Source: Humitalea sp038249305 (GTDB lineage Bacteria; Pseudomonadota; Alphaproteobacteria; Acetobacterales; Acetobacteraceae). From it: 20,743 nucleotides of DNA. How positions within the stretch are numbered: the stretch's first letter is position 1; each line of letters begins with the position of its first letter. The position numbers were made by a program, and so were the translations under genes. The stretch is from contig JBBRWI010000037.1 in assembly GCA_038249305.1 (NCBI GenBank), forward strand, positions 1 to 20,743. The letters are read 5' to 3'. Shown in pieces: positions 20,610 to 20,743 of this stretch. Under the pieces are notes generated by a model. That model did not search any database. It saw only the letters and a list, made by a program, of their open reading frames with translations, and had not been told where the DNA came from.

Positions 20610-20743
20610 GGTCGCGCGGTACCGGTTGGCTTGTCGGGCGGATCGGGGATGTCGAAGCGGAAGCAGCGGGTTGGTCAGGTCTCGGGCGTGGGCTACGATT
20701 GTCGCCACGCAACGGGTCGGGCGGATCGGTCATTCTGCCTGGA

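Overview
The window is GC-rich, densely packed chromosomal DNA from a flagellated alphaproteobacterium, most likely in or near the Acetobacteraceae or Rhodospirillales. The evidence is the codon use and base composition, a tripartite-tricarboxylate (Bug-type) binding protein, a MotE-like protein next to a DUF6468-type protein between fliM and cheY, and a CheZ in the flagellar locus. The family assignment is inference; the flagellar identity is clear from the proteins.

Layout: (1) 1-1815, plus strand: the 3' end of a LysR regulator, a TTT/Bug solute-binding protein and a small membrane protein. (2) 1812-5127, minus strand: a tightly coupled operon flgB-flgC-fliE-fliQ-fliR-flhB (proximal rod, MS ring/rod junction, export gate). 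(3) 5236-6656, plus strand, divergent from flgB: a small unknown gene, then fliO and fliP (the rest of the export gate present here). (4) 6735-8207: a 490-residue multi-membrane-segment protein of unknown role. (5) 8215-9627, minus strand: speD-speE, which make spermidine from decarboxylated AdoMet and putrescine. (6) 9847-16664, minus strand: fliL-fliM-DUF6468-motE-cheY-cheZ and a 999-residue exported AMIN-like/TPR-like protein, covering the switch, motor accessory and CheY signalling. (7) 16963-20583, plus strand, divergent from fliL: flgF-flgG-flgA-flgH (distal rod, P-ring chaperone, L ring), behind a near-consensus sigma-54 promoter.

The most unusual element lies between flgF and flgG. 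Four tandem 69-bp units each begin with a copy of the first 24 bases (8 codons) of flgG, run on in the flgG frame for 21 codons, stop at TGA, and are followed three bases later by the next ATG. The fifth ATG is flgG itself. The repeat tail that ends in this TGA also carries the ribosome-binding site of the next ATG, including that of flgG. The first unit can also be entered from an ATG overlapping the flgF stop. The result is a chain of stop-restart mini-ORFs that a ribosome would have to cross, or bypass, to reach flgG. It looks like a duplicated flgF/flgG junction that may act as a copy-number-dependent translational modulator of the distal rod protein.

Other points of interest are an 11-G tract upstream of speD, paired TGCCGGG direct repeats 22 bp apart upstream of the sigma-54 promoter, several dyads at operon edges, and matching CheY-docking-type motifs in FliM and CheZ. 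No tRNA, rRNA, CRISPR array, insertion sequence or prophage gene was seen.
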